NCBI GenBank assembly: GCA_030626025.1
Contig: DAOUPT010000004.1
Coordinates: forward strand, 1 to 64,000
Reading direction: 5' to 3'
Source of the DNA: Anderseniella sp.
Lineage (GTDB): Bacteria; Pseudomonadota; Alphaproteobacteria; Rhizobiales; Aestuariivirgaceae
Length of the DNA: 64,000 nucleotides
The position numbers were made by a program, and so were the translations under genes. A model generated the notes under the pieces. It did no database searches and had not been told where the DNA came from. It worked only from the letters and a program-made list of their open reading frames with translations. This document shows positions 8,906-17,934 of this stretch, piece after piece. Position 1 is the first letter of the stretch; each line of letters begins with the position of its first letter.

Positions 8906-9579
8906 ATCGACTGCAACTGCCTTCGTTAACACCGTCGATACTGGAAGCTGGCTGCGGGACAGGTGGCAATCTTGGCATGCTAAGTGAGTTTGGCATTGTA
9001 ACTGCTTTTGAGCACGACGCCGGTGCATTAGAAATGGCCCGTAAAAAGGGGACATGCAAGATCGAGCAAGGCACCCTGCCCCAGGCAACGCCTGATTATA
9101 GCGATCCGTTCGACCTCGTGGTTGCTTTTGATGTTATTGAACATGTCAAAGAAGACGTTGAAAGTCTGAAAAAGCTGCGTTCAACATTAAAACCAAATGG
9201 CAAAATGGTTATGACTGTCCCTGCTTTCCCATTCTTGTGGAGTAAGCACGATGAAATTCACCATCACTTTCGTCGCTATACCCGCCCGCAACTGACACAG
9301 AATCTGCGGGACGCCGGTTTTGAAGTTGAGTACATCTCCTATTTCAACTCGTTGTTGTTTCCGGTGGTCATTGCAATGCGATTTGCCAAGAATATTCTGG
9401 GCATGGAAGAGACACCCGATGATGGCATGCCACCTAAAGGCTTGAACCGGATATTACACTCAGTGTTTTCAAGCGAACGTCACTGGATCGGAAAAATTTC
9501 TGTTCCTTTTGGTGTGTCGCTGGTTGCGGTTGCTCAAAACCCCGCGCTCGACAATCAGACAAGTCGAAATACAGCATGA
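8815..9579 (+). CDS. class I SAM-dependent methyltransferase
   Basis: A 254-residue Methyltransf_11/23-type enzyme. The N-terminal HWWFRSRR signature is typical of the subgroup found in surface-polysaccharide clusters. SAM motif I is LEAGCGTGGN, followed by FDLVVAFDVIEHV. The start at 8815 is supported by GGAG just upstream and by conservation of the HWWF segment, even though it places 91 bases inside the preceding glycosyltransferase gene. The stop overlaps gtrA by ATGA. It probably methylates a lipid-linked sugar or its precursor, but the acceptor is not identifiable. Confidence 0.85.
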   Translation: MERQVYDRLDELQGKHWWFRSRREILSGILNRLQLPSLTPSILEAGCGTGGNLGMLSEFGIVTAFEHDAGALEMARKKGTCKIEQGTLPQATPDYSDPFDLVVAFDVIEHVKEDVESLKKLRSTLKPNGKMVMTVPAFPFLWSKHDEIHHHFRRYTRPQLTQNLRDAGFEVEYISYFNSLLFPVVIAMRFAKNILGMEETPDDGMPPKGLNRILHSVFSSERHWIGKISVPFGVSLVAVAQNPALDNQTSRNTA

Positions 9580-10001
9580 GTGATACGGCGATCAAAACTA
9601 CACTGCCCGGCCAAATCAGCCGCTTTGCGGTGATTGGCTTGATCGCCAGCGCTTTACATGTGACAGTTGCTGGAGGTTTTTATTATGAGGTTCATTTCCA
9701 TCCGCTGATTGCCAATTTTACTGGCTTTGTATTTGCATGGATTGTATCGTTTGCCGGGCATTATTTCTGGACGTTTGATCGGGTTTCAACAATGCGACGA
9801 GCCATGCCACGCTTCTTGCTGGTGTCGCTTTTCGGGTTGCTTCTCAATCAGGTTATTGTTTGGCTAGTGGTCAGTTTTCTTGGACAGAGTTTCACGCTGG
9901 CAATGGCTCTGGTTGTTGTCATTATCCCGGCTACATCGTTTATAATCTCAAAGTTATGGGCCTTTCGTGCAGAAGGCCGTGTTGGGGTTAAGGCGCCATA
10001 A
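9576..10001 (+). CDS. GtrA-family membrane protein
   Basis: A 141-residue protein with four predicted transmembrane helices (RFAVIGLIASALHV, LIANFTGFVFAWIVSF, FLLVSLFGLLLNQV, FTLAMALVVVIIPAT). It ends in the SKLWAFR motif characteristic of GtrA/PF04138. GtrA proteins are proposed flippases for undecaprenyl-phosphate-linked glucose or arabinose. The start overlaps the methyltransferase stop by four bases. Together with the GtrB-type and GT87 genes it forms a candidate Gtr-like surface glycan modification module. The 3' end overlaps the convergent GST gene by 14 bases. Confidence 0.86.
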   Translation: MSDTAIKTTLPGQISRFAVIGLIASALHVTVAGGFYYEVHFHPLIANFTGFVFAWIVSFAGHYFWTFDRVSTMRRAMPRFLLVSLFGLLLNQVIVWLVVSFLGQSFTLAMALVVVIIPATSFIISKLWAFRAEGRVGVKAP

Positions 10002-10647
10002 GTTTCGAGACATAAGACTTTCTATTCAACAAGAATTGCCGTAACCGGTCGTGATAATCTTGTGGTGCAGCGTTGCTTACCGATGGGCGGGTTGATATTT
10101 TTTTGCGCCATGCTGTTGTTTTCTTCAGGCCCGCGAGCAGGCCAAAATCTTCGATTTCGTCAAACACATCGAGATAACGAAACACGGTTCCCCACACGCC
10201 GTCAATCATGTGGAAATCCTCACCCTCAAAAAACGGACCGGTCAATTCTTGTTCTATACGGGCAAATTTTGCCTGTAGTCCGGCGCTTTTAATTTCGAAC
10301 CTTTCAAAATCCGGCGCATTATAGAAACCGCCAATAGCATTGAGTGTTTCTGATGCAAACTCTATCCATGAACGGTGGCGAGCCCTTTTGAGCGGGTCGC
10401 GCGAGTGGAGCGAACCGGGAGTTATTTCATCAAGATATTCAGCGATCACCTGGCTCTCAAACAACACCGCACTATTAGCCTGCAAAAGTGGCACCCGGCC
10501 GAGCGGCGAGATTTTTACGAACCAGTCGGGCTTATCGGCCAGATCAATATTGGTGCGCTTATAGCTTAAGTTTTTCTCGGTCAACACGATAACCGCACGC
10601 TGAACATAGGGGCATAAATGATGGCTGATGAGATGAAATTTTGACAC
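9988..10647 (-). CDS. glutathione S-transferase family protein
   Basis: A 219-residue cytosolic GST. It has an N-terminal thioredoxin-like domain with SHHLCPYVQRA (the Cys in the omega/beta-class catalytic position), the cis-Pro in GRVPLLQ, and the ESQVIAEYLDE glutathione-binding segment. An all-helical C-terminal domain follows. The start is GTG with GGAG about 9 bases upstream. It is transcribed divergently from a marR gene across a region holding a 46-bp palindrome, so the MarR protein is its likely repressor. It is probably a detoxification or quinone/electrophile-response enzyme. Confidence 0.88.
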   Translation of the reverse strand: MSKFHLISHHLCPYVQRAVIVLTEKNLSYKRTNIDLADKPDWFVKISPLGRVPLLQANSAVLFESQVIAEYLDEITPGSLHSRDPLKRARHRSWIEFASETLNAIGGFYNAPDFERFEIKSAGLQAKFARIEQELTGPFFEGEDFHMIDGVWGTVFRYLDVFDEIEDFGLLAGLKKTTAWRKKISTRPSVSNAAPQDYHDRLRQFLLNRKSYVSKLMAP

Positions 10648-10649
10648 GG

Positions 10650-10695
10650 GTATTCTCCATATTTAGATGCATTTGCATTTATATATGGAGAATAC
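10650..10695. promoter_or_regulatory. 46-bp near-perfect palindrome, candidate MarR operator
   Basis: Left arm 10650-10672 and right arm 10673-10695 pair at 20 of 23 positions. The outer 13 bases are perfect (GTATTCTCCATAT / ATATGGAGAATAC), and the core is ATGCATTTGCAT (10667-10678). The outer arm on the GST side contains the GST ribosome-binding site. The core recurs once, 42 bases away. The position between divergent GST and marR genes is where an autoregulating MarR protein normally binds. Confidence 0.75.
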
Positions 10696-10708
10696 TTCTT
10701 GAATGTCA

Positions 10709-10720
10709 ATGCACTTGCAT
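10709..10720. promoter_or_regulatory. second ATGCAYYTGCAT operator-like site
   Basis: ATGCACTTGCAT repeats the dyad ATGCA-NN-TGCAT found at 10667-10678. Centre-to-centre spacing is 42 bp, about four helical turns, so both sites face the same side of the DNA. It overlaps an alternative marR start codon (ATG 10719) and would block marR expression when bound. Confidence 0.6.
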
Positions 10721-10733
10721 GTATTATTTTAAA

Positions 10734-11162
10734 ATGACCGAACCATCAGCAACAACAATCGATATCTGGATAAAGCTGTCACGCTCGTACCAGGCTATTC
10801 TTTCATTCATCGAAGCTTCGTTGAAACAAGCAGAGCTGCCGCCATTATCATGGTACGATGTGTTGCTCGAACTCGACCGGGTCGCCAGCACAGCAATCCG
10901 TCCCTTTGAGCTTCAGGAAAAACTGCTTCTGCCCCAATACAGCCTGTCCCGCCTGCTCAACAAAATAGAGAAAGCGGGATATCTGCAACGCCTGCCCTGC
11001 AATGAAGATGGCCGCGGCCAGCGGGTGGTTATTACCCGGGAAGGCAAGACGATGCGCAAACGCATGTGGGCGGTTTATGGTGCAGCGCTTGAGCAGGCTG
11101 TCGGGAGCAAAGTTGCCCGGGAGGACAGAGAGAAATTATTGGGACTTTTAAAACTATACTGA
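10734..11162 (+). CDS. MarR-family transcriptional regulator
   Basis: A 142-residue winged-helix regulator. The recognition region is EKLLLPQYSLSRLLNKIEKA, and the wing contains CNEDGRGQRVVITREGK, the usual D-x-R-x-R-type MarR wing. The frame is open upstream, but MTEPSATT at 10734 is the best-placed family start; ATG 10719 is an alternative, and neither has a clear Shine-Dalgarno site. The gene diverges from the GST gene and is flanked by two ATGCAYYTGCAT sites, so autorepression and control of GST are likely. The ligand is unknown. Confidence 0.87.
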   Translation: MTEPSATTIDIWIKLSRSYQAILSFIEASLKQAELPPLSWYDVLLELDRVASTAIRPFELQEKLLLPQYSLSRLLNKIEKAGYLQRLPCNEDGRGQRVVITREGKTMRKRMWAVYGAALEQAVGSKVAREDREKLLGLLKLY

Positions 11163-11287
11163 TTAAAGGCATTCCTGCGCCCAAGTCCGTTTACTAATTT
11201 TTTCGAAACCGGGCGTTGATGTGCTGGACGGTGATGCGGATTTCTGCCACTAGTGGTTTTACATAAACTAGATTAGGGAACGGTACT

Positions 11288-12511
11288 TTGAACAACATAA
11301 CACCCACTTTAAAAGCAAAAGACAAACCCGATCTGGCCAGATTTTCCTGGGATGATGCGCTGTTTATTGAAACTCAGCTGAACGAAGATGAACGGATGAT
11401 CCGCGATTCTGCCCGCACCTACGCGCAGGAAAAATTACAACCACGGATCATTGATGCTTACCGCGAAGAACAAACCGATCCGTCTATTTTCCGCGAAATG
11501 GGAGAAATGGGCTTACTCGGGATTACGGTGCCGGAAGAATATGGTGGCCTTGGTGCCGGCTATGTTGCCTATGGTCTGGTGGCACGCGAGGTTGAACGGG
11601 TTGATTCCGGTTATCGCTCGATGATGAGCGTACAATCTTCACTGGTGATGTATCCAATTTATGCTTATGGCACCGAGAAACAACGGCAAAAGTATCTACC
11701 TGGACTTGCGTCCGGTGAATTGATTGGTTGTTTCGGGTTAACCGAACCTGATGCGGGTTCTGATCCGGGAGGAATGAAAACCCGGGCTGAAAAAACCTCC
11801 TCGGGTTACAAGTTGACCGGGAACAAGATGTGGATTTCCAACAGTCCGATTGCCGATGTTTTTGTAGTCTGGGCTAAGTCTGACGCACATGACGGAAAAA
11901 TTCGCGGGTTTGTCCTTGAAAAAGGTATGAGCGGATTGAGCACCCCGAAAATTGGTGGCAAATTGTCCTTGCGGGCTTCGATCACCGGTGAAATCGTTAT
12001 GGAGGGTGTTGAGGTGTCAGAAGATGCGCTGTTACCCAATGTCGAAGGCCTTAAAGGCCCGTTTGGTTGTCTGAACCGGGCGCGTTACGGCATTGCCTGG
12101 GGTGTGCTGGGAGCGGCTGAGTTTTGCTGGCATGCGGCGCGCCAATACGGCCTTGACCGCAAGCAGTTCAAACGGCCTCTGGCGCAGACGCAGCTGTATC
12201 AGAAAAAGCTAGCCGACATGCAGACCGAAATTACCCTGGGATTGCAAGCTGCATTGCGGGTCGGGCGGTTGATGGATGAAGCCAATGCGGCACCGGAAAT
12301 GATCAGCCTGATAAAACGCAACAATTGCGGCAAGGCTCTCGACATTGCCCGTCAGGCGCGCGACATGCACGGCGGCAATGGCATCTCTGAAGAATTTCAG
12401 GTTATGCGCCACATGTGCAATCTGGAAACGGTAAACACCTATGAAGGGGCTCATGACGTGCATGCCCTCATTCTTGGGCGGGCCCAGACCGGTTTGCAGG
12501 CATTCTTCTGA
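11288..12511 (+). CDS. gcdH: glutaryl-CoA dehydrogenase (acyl-CoA dehydrogenase family)
   Basis: A 407-residue FAD enzyme converting glutaryl-CoA to crotonyl-CoA in lysine/tryptophan or dicarboxylate degradation. It carries the family signatures [10 protein letters not shown] and [15 protein letters not shown], and the C-terminal [15 protein letters not shown] with the catalytic Glu. The FSWDDAL...[16 protein letters not shown] opening is typical of GcdH rather than short-chain acyl-CoA dehydrogenases. The start is TTG with an AGGGAA site. It stands alone 113 bases before soxB; no CoA-transferase gene is adjacent. Confidence 0.9.
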   Translation: MNNITPTLKAKDKPDLARFSWDDALFIETQLNEDERMIRDSARTYAQEKLQPRIIDAYREEQTDPSIFREMGEMGLLGITVPEEYGGLGAGYVAYGLVAREVERVDSGYRSMMSVQSSLVMYPIYAYGTEKQRQKYLPGLASGELIGCFGLTEPDAGSDPGGMKTRAEKTSSGYKLTGNKMWISNSPIADVFVVWAKSDAHDGKIRGFVLEKGMSGLSTPKIGGKLSLRASITGEIVMEGVEVSEDALLPNVEGLKGPFGCLNRARYGIAWGVLGAAEFCWHAARQYGLDRKQFKRPLAQTQLYQKKLADMQTEITLGLQAALRVGRLMDEANAAPEMISLIKRNNCGKALDIARQARDMHGGNGISEEFQVMRHMCNLETVNTYEGAHDVHALILGRAQTGLQAFF

Positions 12512-12624
12512 TCCGACAAATTTGGTAAAAAATGCTAAACATGGTCTTATTGGAACAAGAATTCTCCAAACGGTGATGGCACATTCCTGAAATAACAAGC
12601 TTTCGCTATCAATAAGAGTCAACA

Positions 12625-13875
12625 ATGAAGTATTCGGTTTTCTCGTTACTGAAAAACACCCTTTCCGGCCACAGAAACTGGACACCGGCATGGCGTGAGC
12701 CCGATCCCAAAAAGCACTATGATGTCATCATCGTTGGTGGCGGCGGGCACGGATTGGCAACAGCATATTATCTGGCCAGGCAGCATGGCATTACCAATGT
12801 GGCAGTGCTGGAAAAAAGCTACATTGGTTCGGGTAATGTGGGCCGCAACACAACAATCATTCGCTCAAATTATCTATTGCCGGGCAACGAGCCCTTTTAC
12901 GAATGGTCGTTGAAACTGTGGGAAGGGCTTGAGCAGGATTTCAATTTTAATGCCATGGTCTCGCAACGCGGGGTGATCAATCTCTTTCATTCCGATCCAC
13001 AACGCGATGCTTTTGCCCGGCGTGGAAATTCTATGCGTATGCACGGGGTGGATGCCGAACTGCTTGATCGCGACAGGTTGCGCGAGATGGTGCCGTATCT
13101 TGATTTTGACAATGGCCGCTTTCCTATTTATGGCGGATTGCTACAGAAACGCGGTGGCACGGTGCGTCACGATGCGGTTGCCTGGGGATTTGCCCGCGGG
13201 GCTGATATGGCCGGGGTTGATATTATTCAAAACTGCGAAGTAAGCGGTTTTAGATTTGATCAGGGGAAAGTTGTCGGGGTTGAAACCAGCAAAGGCTTTA
13301 TCGGTGCCAGTAAAGTCGGCATGGCCGCTGCCGGACACTCCGGTCAGGTTGCTGAAATGGCAGGCATGCGGTTGCCGATTGAAAGCCATGTTTTGCAGGC
13401 CTTTGTCTCGGAAGGTCTCAAACCTTACATCAACAATGTGGTGACCTTTGGTGTCGGCCATTTTTATATTTCCCAGTCTGATAAAGGCGGGCTGGTGTTT
13501 GGTGGTGACCTTGATGGTTATAACTCCTATGCCCAGCGTGGAAATCTGCCGATGGTGGAACATGTTGTTGAAGCGGGTATCGCCATGATGCCCGGCCTTA
13601 GCCGTATCAAGGTTTTGCGCTCGTGGGGCGGGGTGATGGATATGTCGATGGATGGTTCGCCGATTATCGATAAAACCCATATTGACGGGCTGTATATCAA
13701 TTGCGGCTGGTGCTATGGCGGCTTTAAAGCCACCCCGGCGTCGGGTTGGTGTTTTGCCCACACCATCGCCAATGATGCTCCGCATGAGCTTAATGCGGCG
13801 TTCCGGCTTAACCGTTTTGCCACCGGTGACATGATTGATGAATCGGGCAATGGCCCCACCCCGAACCTTCATTAG
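12625..13875 (+). CDS. soxB: sarcosine oxidase subunit beta
   Basis: A 416-residue FAD-dependent DAO-family subunit of heterotetrameric sarcosine oxidase, which oxidises sarcosine to glycine and transfers the C1 unit to tetrahydrofolate. The dinucleotide motif VIIVGGGGHGLATAYYLA lies near residue 35. His182 in RHDAVAW matches the histidine that covalently binds FMN in characterised SoxB. The C-terminal INCGWCYGGFKATPASG segment is diagnostic of SoxB. First gene of soxBDAG, in the standard order. Confidence 0.96.
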   Translation: MKYSVFSLLKNTLSGHRNWTPAWREPDPKKHYDVIIVGGGGHGLATAYYLARQHGITNVAVLEKSYIGSGNVGRNTTIIRSNYLLPGNEPFYEWSLKLWEGLEQDFNFNAMVSQRGVINLFHSDPQRDAFARRGNSMRMHGVDAELLDRDRLREMVPYLDFDNGRFPIYGGLLQKRGGTVRHDAVAWGFARGADMAGVDIIQNCEVSGFRFDQGKVVGVETSKGFIGASKVGMAAAGHSGQVAEMAGMRLPIESHVLQAFVSEGLKPYINNVVTFGVGHFYISQSDKGGLVFGGDLDGYNSYAQRGNLPMVEHVVEAGIAMMPGLSRIKVLRSWGGVMDMSMDGSPIIDKTHIDGLYINCGWCYGGFKATPASGWCFAHTIANDAPHELNAAFRLNRFATGDMIDESGNGPTPNLH

Positions 13876-13888
13876 GAAGCATAAACCA

Positions 13889-14176
13889 ATGCGTATCAAT
13901 TGCCCCTATTGCGGTCCGCGTCCCAACGAAGAATTCAACGTGCTCGGCGACGCCACAAAAACCCGACCTGATGCTGACAAGGCAACAGCACAAGACTGGC
14001 TTGATTATGTTTATGAGCGGGATAACCCCAAAGGGCGGCTTGAAGAATATTGGCATCATGCCAGCGGCTGCCGCAACTGGCTGGTGGTTAAGCGCAATAC
14101 TGTTACCCATGAGGTTTATTCTGTTGTGGCGGCACGTGATTACAAGAAAACACACCCTGAGGGCGTAAAGAAATGA
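13889..14176 (+). CDS. soxD: sarcosine oxidase subunit delta
   Basis: A 95-residue zinc-binding small subunit. CPYCG at the N-terminus plus HHASGC further on supply the Cys/Cys/His/Cys zinc ligands known from SoxD. AGGAAG lies 9 bases before the ATG, which fixes the start although the frame is open upstream to 13835. The stop overlaps the soxA start by ATGA, indicating coupled translation. Confidence 0.95.
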   Translation: MRINCPYCGPRPNEEFNVLGDATKTRPDADKATAQDWLDYVYERDNPKGRLEEYWHHASGCRNWLVVKRNTVTHEVYSVVAARDYKKTHPEGVKK

Positions 14177-17127
14177 CCGGATATCGTCTTGCATCAGGCG
14201 GGTTGATCAACCGTGAAAAATCGGTTTCATTTTCTTTTGACAATAAAATCTACTCCGGCTTTGAGGGCGACACGCTGGCTTCTGCCTTGCTTGCCAATGG
14301 CGTTTCCCTAATGGGTCGCGGTTTTAAATATCATCGCCCGCGCGGACCGTTGACCGCTGGCTCGGCTGAACCCAATGCTTTGGTTGGGGTCGGGCATGGT
14401 GCGCGCCGTGAACCAAATGTGCGGGCGACAACACTGGAAATAAGCACCGGACTGGTAACCACAAGCCAGAACTGCTGGCCATCGCTGCGGTTTGATATTG
14501 GAGCAATGAACCAGACTGTTTCACCATTTCTGGTGGCGGGTTTTTATTATAAAACATTTATGTGGCCCAAAAGTTTTTGGGAGAAGGTTTACGAACCGAT
14601 TATCCGCGCCGCTGCCGGATTGGGAACCGCCAGCCATGAGGCCGACCCTGACCGCTATGAAAAAGCATATGCACATTGCGAAGTGCTGGTGATTGGTGCC
14701 GGGCCAAGCGGCCTGATGGCAGCGTTGACCGCAGCAAGGGCTGGCGCACGGGTTATCATTGTCGATGAAGGGGCCAGACCCGGCGGATCGCTGCTTTTTG
14801 AAGATGATGACATTAACGGTGTTTCTGCCCATGACTGGACCGATGGCATCATTGCTGAACTTGACAAAAACGACAATGTACGGATTTTTACCCGCACCAC
14901 AGTTTTTGGTCGCTTCGACGGGAATATGTTTGGAGCACTCGAGCGGGTGCAAAAACACCTTACGGAACCTGACCAAGACCGGCCGGTCGAACGTACCTGG
15001 CGAATTTTCACCAAAAAGGCCGTACTGGCATCGGGGGCTGAAGAGCGGCCCCTGGTTTTTGGTGACAATGACCGGCCTGGTATTATGCAGGCCAGCGCGG
15101 TTCGCCATTATGTAAAACGCTATGGGGTTTCACCGGGCAAATGTTGTGTGGTTTTTACCAATAATTCCTCGGGCTACCGCACCGCCAAATGTCTGGTTGA
15201 TTACGGCGTAAAAGTTGCCGCCGTGATCGACAGTCGAAGCAATCCACCCGAAGAAGATGCCGGTGGTGTGAAGGTAATTACCGGCGCGGTTATTAGTAAA
15301 GTAAAAGGCTCAAAAACTGTTTCCGGCATACTGGTCACTCGGGAAGGCGATCTCGAAAATATTGATTGCGATTTTATCGCCATGTCCGGTGGTTGGAATC
15401 CTAATGTGCACCTTGCTTGCCAACTGGGTACAAAACCAGTGTGGGATGAAACCATCGCAGCATTTGTGGCTCCGGAAACCGGTAGTGATTTTTTATCGGT
15501 CGGCGCCGTGGCCGGTCGTTTTTCTTTAACTGAATGTCTAAAGGATGGTGCAGAGGCAGGCGCAAAGGCTTCTAAAGCCTGCGGACATAAACCCAAACCA
15601 ATTGAACATTTCGAAACTTCATCCGACAATTTATTTAGTATCGAACCGCTATGGAATATTGAACAGTCAACTGGCAAGGCGTTTATTGATTTTCAGAATG
15701 ATGTCACCTCAAAAGATGTACCGCTGGCTGCGCGTGAAGGCTACAGGGATGTTGAGCTGACCAAACGCTACACCACCCTTGGCATGGCGACCGATCAAGG
15801 CAAGCTATCAAACATAAATGGTTTGGCCATTCTGGCTGGCGCGACCGGAAGATCCATTGCCCAGGTTGGAACAACAACCTTCCGGCCATTTTATACACCG
15901 GTAAGTTTTGGCGCCCTGGCCGGTGCCAATAGGGGCCAACACTTTAGACCGGTTCGAAAAACGCCGGTGCATAATTGGGCGCAGGAACAGGGCGCGGTGT
16001 TTGTTGAAAACGGTTTGTGGTTGCGGGCACAGTGGTTCCCGCAACAAGGCGATGAAAGCTGGTTCACCGCCATGAAACGTGAAGTGAAAAACACCCGTGA
16101 GAATGTCGGGGTTTGCGATGTTTCAACGCTTGGAAAAATCGATCTACAGGGACCCGACGCAGCAGAGTTTATGAACCGGCTTTATTGCAACGGTTTTAAA
16201 CTTTTGCAGGTCGGCAAGGCGCGCTATGGTTTGATGCTGCGCGAAGACGGGATTGTTTTTGACGATGGCACGGCCAGTCGGTTGGCCGAGGATCATTATT
16301 TTATTACCACAACGACCGCCAATGCCGGCCCGGTGATGACCCATATGGAATTTTGCCATCAGGCCCTTTGGCCAGAGTTCGATGTTCAGTTTTCTTCGGT
16401 CAGCGATCAATGGGCACAGTTGGCGGTGGCTGGACCAAATGCACGCAAGACCTTGCAAAAACTTATTGCAGAGGATTTGTCAAACGAAGCTTTTCCATTC
16501 ATGGGCGCACAGACCGTGACCGTCGCCGGTAGCATAAAAGGTCGATTATTCAGAATTTCGTTTTCCGGTGAGTTGGCTTATGAGCTGGCCGTTCCAGCTG
16601 ATTATGGTGACAGTGTCGTTCGTGCCATTATGGCAGCGGGTAAAGAGTTTGGCATTCTGCCCTACGGCCTTGAAGCCCTGTCGACCATGCGAATTGAAAA
16701 GGGCCATGTGGCCGGTGGTGAACTGAACGGCACCACCACGGCTTATGATTTAGGTTTGGGAAAAATGATGTCGACCAAAAAGGATTATATTGGTCGGGCG
16801 CTGGCAGCACGTGAAGCATTTCACCGCGATGGCCGCTGGAACGTGGTGGGTCTTTTGCCGGTGGATAAAACTCAAAAAATCCATAGCGGGGCGCACATTC
16901 TAAATATTGAGACCAAACCCTCTATGAAAAATGATCAGGGCTATGTAACCGCCGTGGCTTTTTCCCCGATGGTTGGGCAATGGATTGGACTGGCGCTGAT
17001 TAACGATGGCACTAATCGCAGAGGTGATGAGGTGGAGGTCTGGGATGCTCTGCGTGACAGCTATGTACGGGCAAAAATTTGCGACCCGGTTTTTTATGAC
17101 AAGGAGCATGTGAAACTCCATGCCTGA
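14173..17127 (+). CDS. soxA: sarcosine oxidase subunit alpha
   Basis: A 984-residue alpha subunit. Residues about 15-100 form the ferredoxin-like domain (GRGFKYHRPRGP). An NAD-binding pyridine nucleotide-disulfide domain follows (VLVIGAGPSGLMAALTAA near residue 175). The last 380 or so residues are a GcvT-like domain that holds tetrahydrofolate and yields methylene-THF. Length and domain order match the family. It overlaps soxD by 4 bases and soxG by 8 bases. Confidence 0.96.
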   Translation: MTGYRLASGGLINREKSVSFSFDNKIYSGFEGDTLASALLANGVSLMGRGFKYHRPRGPLTAGSAEPNALVGVGHGARREPNVRATTLEISTGLVTTSQNCWPSLRFDIGAMNQTVSPFLVAGFYYKTFMWPKSFWEKVYEPIIRAAAGLGTASHEADPDRYEKAYAHCEVLVIGAGPSGLMAALTAARAGARVIIVDEGARPGGSLLFEDDDINGVSAHDWTDGIIAELDKNDNVRIFTRTTVFGRFDGNMFGALERVQKHLTEPDQDRPVERTWRIFTKKAVLASGAEERPLVFGDNDRPGIMQASAVRHYVKRYGVSPGKCCVVFTNNSSGYRTAKCLVDYGVKVAAVIDSRSNPPEEDAGGVKVITGAVISKVKGSKTVSGILVTREGDLENIDCDFIAMSGGWNPNVHLACQLGTKPVWDETIAAFVAPETGSDFLSVGAVAGRFSLTECLKDGAEAGAKASKACGHKPKPIEHFETSSDNLFSIEPLWNIEQSTGKAFIDFQNDVTSKDVPLAAREGYRDVELTKRYTTLGMATDQGKLSNINGLAILAGATGRSIAQVGTTTFRPFYTPVSFGALAGANRGQHFRPVRKTPVHNWAQEQGAVFVENGLWLRAQWFPQQGDESWFTAMKREVKNTRENVGVCDVSTLGKIDLQGPDAAEFMNRLYCNGFKLLQVGKARYGLMLREDGIVFDDGTASRLAEDHYFITTTTANAGPVMTHMEFCHQALWPEFDVQFSSVSDQWAQLAVAGPNARKTLQKLIAEDLSNEAFPFMGAQTVTVAGSIKGRLFRISFSGELAYELAVPADYGDSVVRAIMAAGKEFGILPYGLEALSTMRIEKGHVAGGELNGTTTAYDLGLGKMMSTKKDYIGRALAAREAFHRDGRWNVVGLLPVDKTQKIHSGAHILNIETKPSMKNDQGYVTAVAFSPMVGQWIGLALINDGTNRRGDEVEVWDALRDSYVRAKICDPVFYDKEHVKLHA

Positions 17128-17731
17128 AATATCCAAAAACCCAAAGCGCCTTTCGCCGCTTGAAAATATTGCCCTGCCTGGAAAATATGGCGCAATCAAC
17201 AATGAGACACCCGGTGTTATTCTTTCGGTTTGTCCGGCCCGGTCAGTCGTATCAATTGGTGCTCGTAAGAATATGGAGGCGAAGGTTTCGGCGGTGTTCA
17301 AAAAGCAATACGCCCTGATCGCCCCAAAACCTGGCCGCTCAGAATATACCAAAAATCTGGCAGTGCATTGGGCTGGACCGGAGCAATGGTATGTTATTAC
17401 CAATTCCTGCGAAGAAGGGACGCTATATGACAAACTTGCCAAGCAATTTTCCGGTATCGCAAGTATTATTGATCAGAGCCATGGACGGGTAACCATAAAA
17501 GTATCGGGTCGTAACGCTTGTGATTTAATGGCCAAAGGAACGCCGGTTGATTTGCACAAAAACGCATTCACCAAAGGGTGTTGTGCGGTTACGGAAATGG
17601 CGCATATAACAGTTCATCTGGCAGAGATTGCAGACGACGAATTTGAGGTGTCGGTATTTCGTGGGTTCGCCGAAAGCTTTTGGCAGTGGCTAACTGAAAT
17701 GTCGCTGGAATTTGGCTATGAGGTTAAGTAG
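17120..17731 (+). CDS. soxG: sarcosine oxidase subunit gamma
   Basis: A 203-residue subunit of the same heterotetramer, distantly related to GcvT/YgfZ. The segments LAVHWAGPEQWYVIT and SHGRVTIKVSGRNACDLMAKG match the family pattern. It starts inside the last codons of soxA and closes the operon. Unlike many alphaproteobacterial loci, no purU, folD or glyA follows; the next gene is on the other strand. Confidence 0.93.
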   Translation: MPEISKNPKRLSPLENIALPGKYGAINNETPGVILSVCPARSVVSIGARKNMEAKVSAVFKKQYALIAPKPGRSEYTKNLAVHWAGPEQWYVITNSCEEGTLYDKLAKQFSGIASIIDQSHGRVTIKVSGRNACDLMAKGTPVDLHKNAFTKGCCAVTEMAHITVHLAEIADDEFEVSVFRGFAESFWQWLTEMSLEFGYEVK

Positions 17732-17934
17732 CAAATTAAAGCGTTGATAGTTTGCTGTAATCAGAAATATCAAGCACCTCAAGCCGGTTTGCTGTCCGTC
17801 CAGCCAACAACTTTTAAAGCATTAGCTGCTTTTGTTTTATATTTTTGCAAAAGGTGCCAGCACACTGCATCAAGCGCGGCAACATCTGCATGACCGTTTA
17901 CTGTCCTGCCAGTCATACATGGGCAAGAAGGCAA

